Positions 8,213-8,820 of a stretch of DNA of 8,820 nucleotides are shown here, one piece after another. A program made the position numbers and the translations under genes. Source of the DNA: Streptosporangiaceae bacterium. GTDB lineage: Bacteria > Actinomycetota > Actinomycetes > Streptosporangiales > Streptosporangiaceae. Each line of letters starts with the position of its first letter. Position 1 is the first letter of the stretch. Where the stretch lies: positions 1-8,820 of the forward strand of contig JASHQP010000755.1 in the NCBI GenBank assembly GCA_030039095.1, written 5' to 3'. Below the pieces are notes generated by a model. It made no database searches, was not told the DNA's origin, and worked only from the letters and a program-made list of their open reading frames with translations.

Positions 8213-8820
8213 GTGACACCGCCAGTTCCCGACGCGCCCGCCACGATGCAGCGCCGCGGCCGGGCAGAAGCCTGGCTGCGGCCGGCCCTGCTGGCGCTGG
8301 GGACCGCGGCCGCTCTCGGGCTGGCCCGCTTTGCCTACGGCCTGCTTGTCCCGGCCATGCGCGCTGAGCTCGGCTGGAGCCTCGCCAAGGCCGGCACGCT
8401 GACCACCGCCAACAGCCTCGGGTACCTGGTGGGCGCCGTGGCCGCAGGCCCGGTGGCGCGGCGGCTGAGCGAAACGGCGACGTTCCGGCTCGGCATGACC
8501 GTCACCGCGGCCGCGCTCGCCGCCACCGCGGTCACCGGCAGCTACCCGGTACTGCTGCTGATGCGTGCGGCAGCAGGGGTGTCGGGGGCGCTGGTGTTCA
8601 TCGCGGGAGGCGTGCTCGCCTCCCGCGCCGCGGCCAGCCGCGGGTCCGCCCTTCCGCTCTCGATCTATTTCGCCGGCGCCGGGCTCGGCATCGCGGTCAG
8701 CGGCACCGTCATCCCGCCGCTGCTCAGCCACCATCCTGGCCGCTGGCCGCTGGCCTGGGTCGGCCTGGCCGCGGCCGCCGGGCTGGCCACGGTCTTCAGC
8801 TGGCCCGCCGCGGCTGACGG
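8213..8820 (+). CDS. YbfB/YjiJ-type MFS transporter, 3' end missing
   Basis: This is the N-terminal part of a major facilitator superfamily permease; the frame is open to the window end. Numbered from the ATG at 8246, the motif GLARFAYGLLVPAMRAELGW (25-44) followed by AGTLTTANSLGYLVGA (49-64) is characteristic of the YbfB/YjiJ group of MFS proteins. Helices are visible at about 13-38, 50-70, 80-98, 100-125, 138-160 and 168-186, which is half of a 12-helix transporter. No substrate is known for most of this group, and none can be inferred here. The start is uncertain: GTG 8213 (used here) could be leaderless or use the GGGGA at 8206-8210, which is very close. ATG 8246 has no SD but gives a more usual N-terminal length. 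It is divergent from the hydrophobic protein gene, with 124 bp between them that hold the latter's promoter. Confidence 0.85.
   Translation, partial: MTPPVPDAPATMQRRGRAEAWLRPALLALGTAAALGLARFAYGLLVPAMRAELGWSLAKAGTLTTANSLGYLVGAVAAGPVARRLSETATFRLGMTVTAAALAATAVTGSYPVLLLMRAAAGVSGALVFIAGGVLASRAAASRGSALPLSIYFAGAGLGIAVSGTVIPPLLSHHPGRWPLAWVGLAAAAGLATVFSWPAAAD

Overview
The window comes from a very GC-rich genome with strong G/C preference at third codon positions. It carries a DUF3040-type membrane protein, a single-TM 'RFGPEY' protein and a small RRRWY-ended hydrophobic protein, all of which I associate with Actinomycetes (Streptomyces/Streptosporangiales-like). The genus cannot be fixed from the sequence.

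Layout. (1) 1-6456, plus strand: a trehalose operon read left to right. It holds treY (maltooligosyl trehalose synthase, 5' end outside the window), treZ (maltooligosyl trehalose trehalohydrolase, overlapping treY by ATGA) and treX/glgX (glycogen-debranching enzyme). TreX trims branches from glycogen, TreY turns the reducing end of the maltodextrin into a trehalosyl unit, and TreZ releases free trehalose. treX is separated from treZ by 94 nt containing two mutually exclusive hairpins around the treX Shine-Dalgarno sequence. A 10-bp hairpin follows treX. (2) 6526-8088, minus strand: three short genes for small or single-TM membrane proteins, convergent with the tre operon. They are a DUF3040-like protein, a 214-aa membrane-anchored protein and a 67-aa hydrophobic protein with a very clear intrinsic terminator. 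Each is preceded by a sequence of the form GTTT-N14/15-GGG(T/C)AG, which resembles the actinobacterial general-stress sigma (SigB/SigF type) promoter. (3) 8213-8820, plus strand: the first part of a YbfB/YjiJ-type MFS transporter, running off the window and divergent from the 67-aa gene.

Reading the regions together: an operon for the stress protectant trehalose sits beside a cluster of small envelope genes that may share a stress sigma factor. The enzymes are ordinary. The second looks belong to the regulatory layer: the treZ-treX leader, the repeated promoter motif, the remodelled 3' end of the 214-aa gene and the possibly leaderless MFS start. I see no mobile element, CRISPR array, tRNA or rRNA, and no clearly new multi-gene system.
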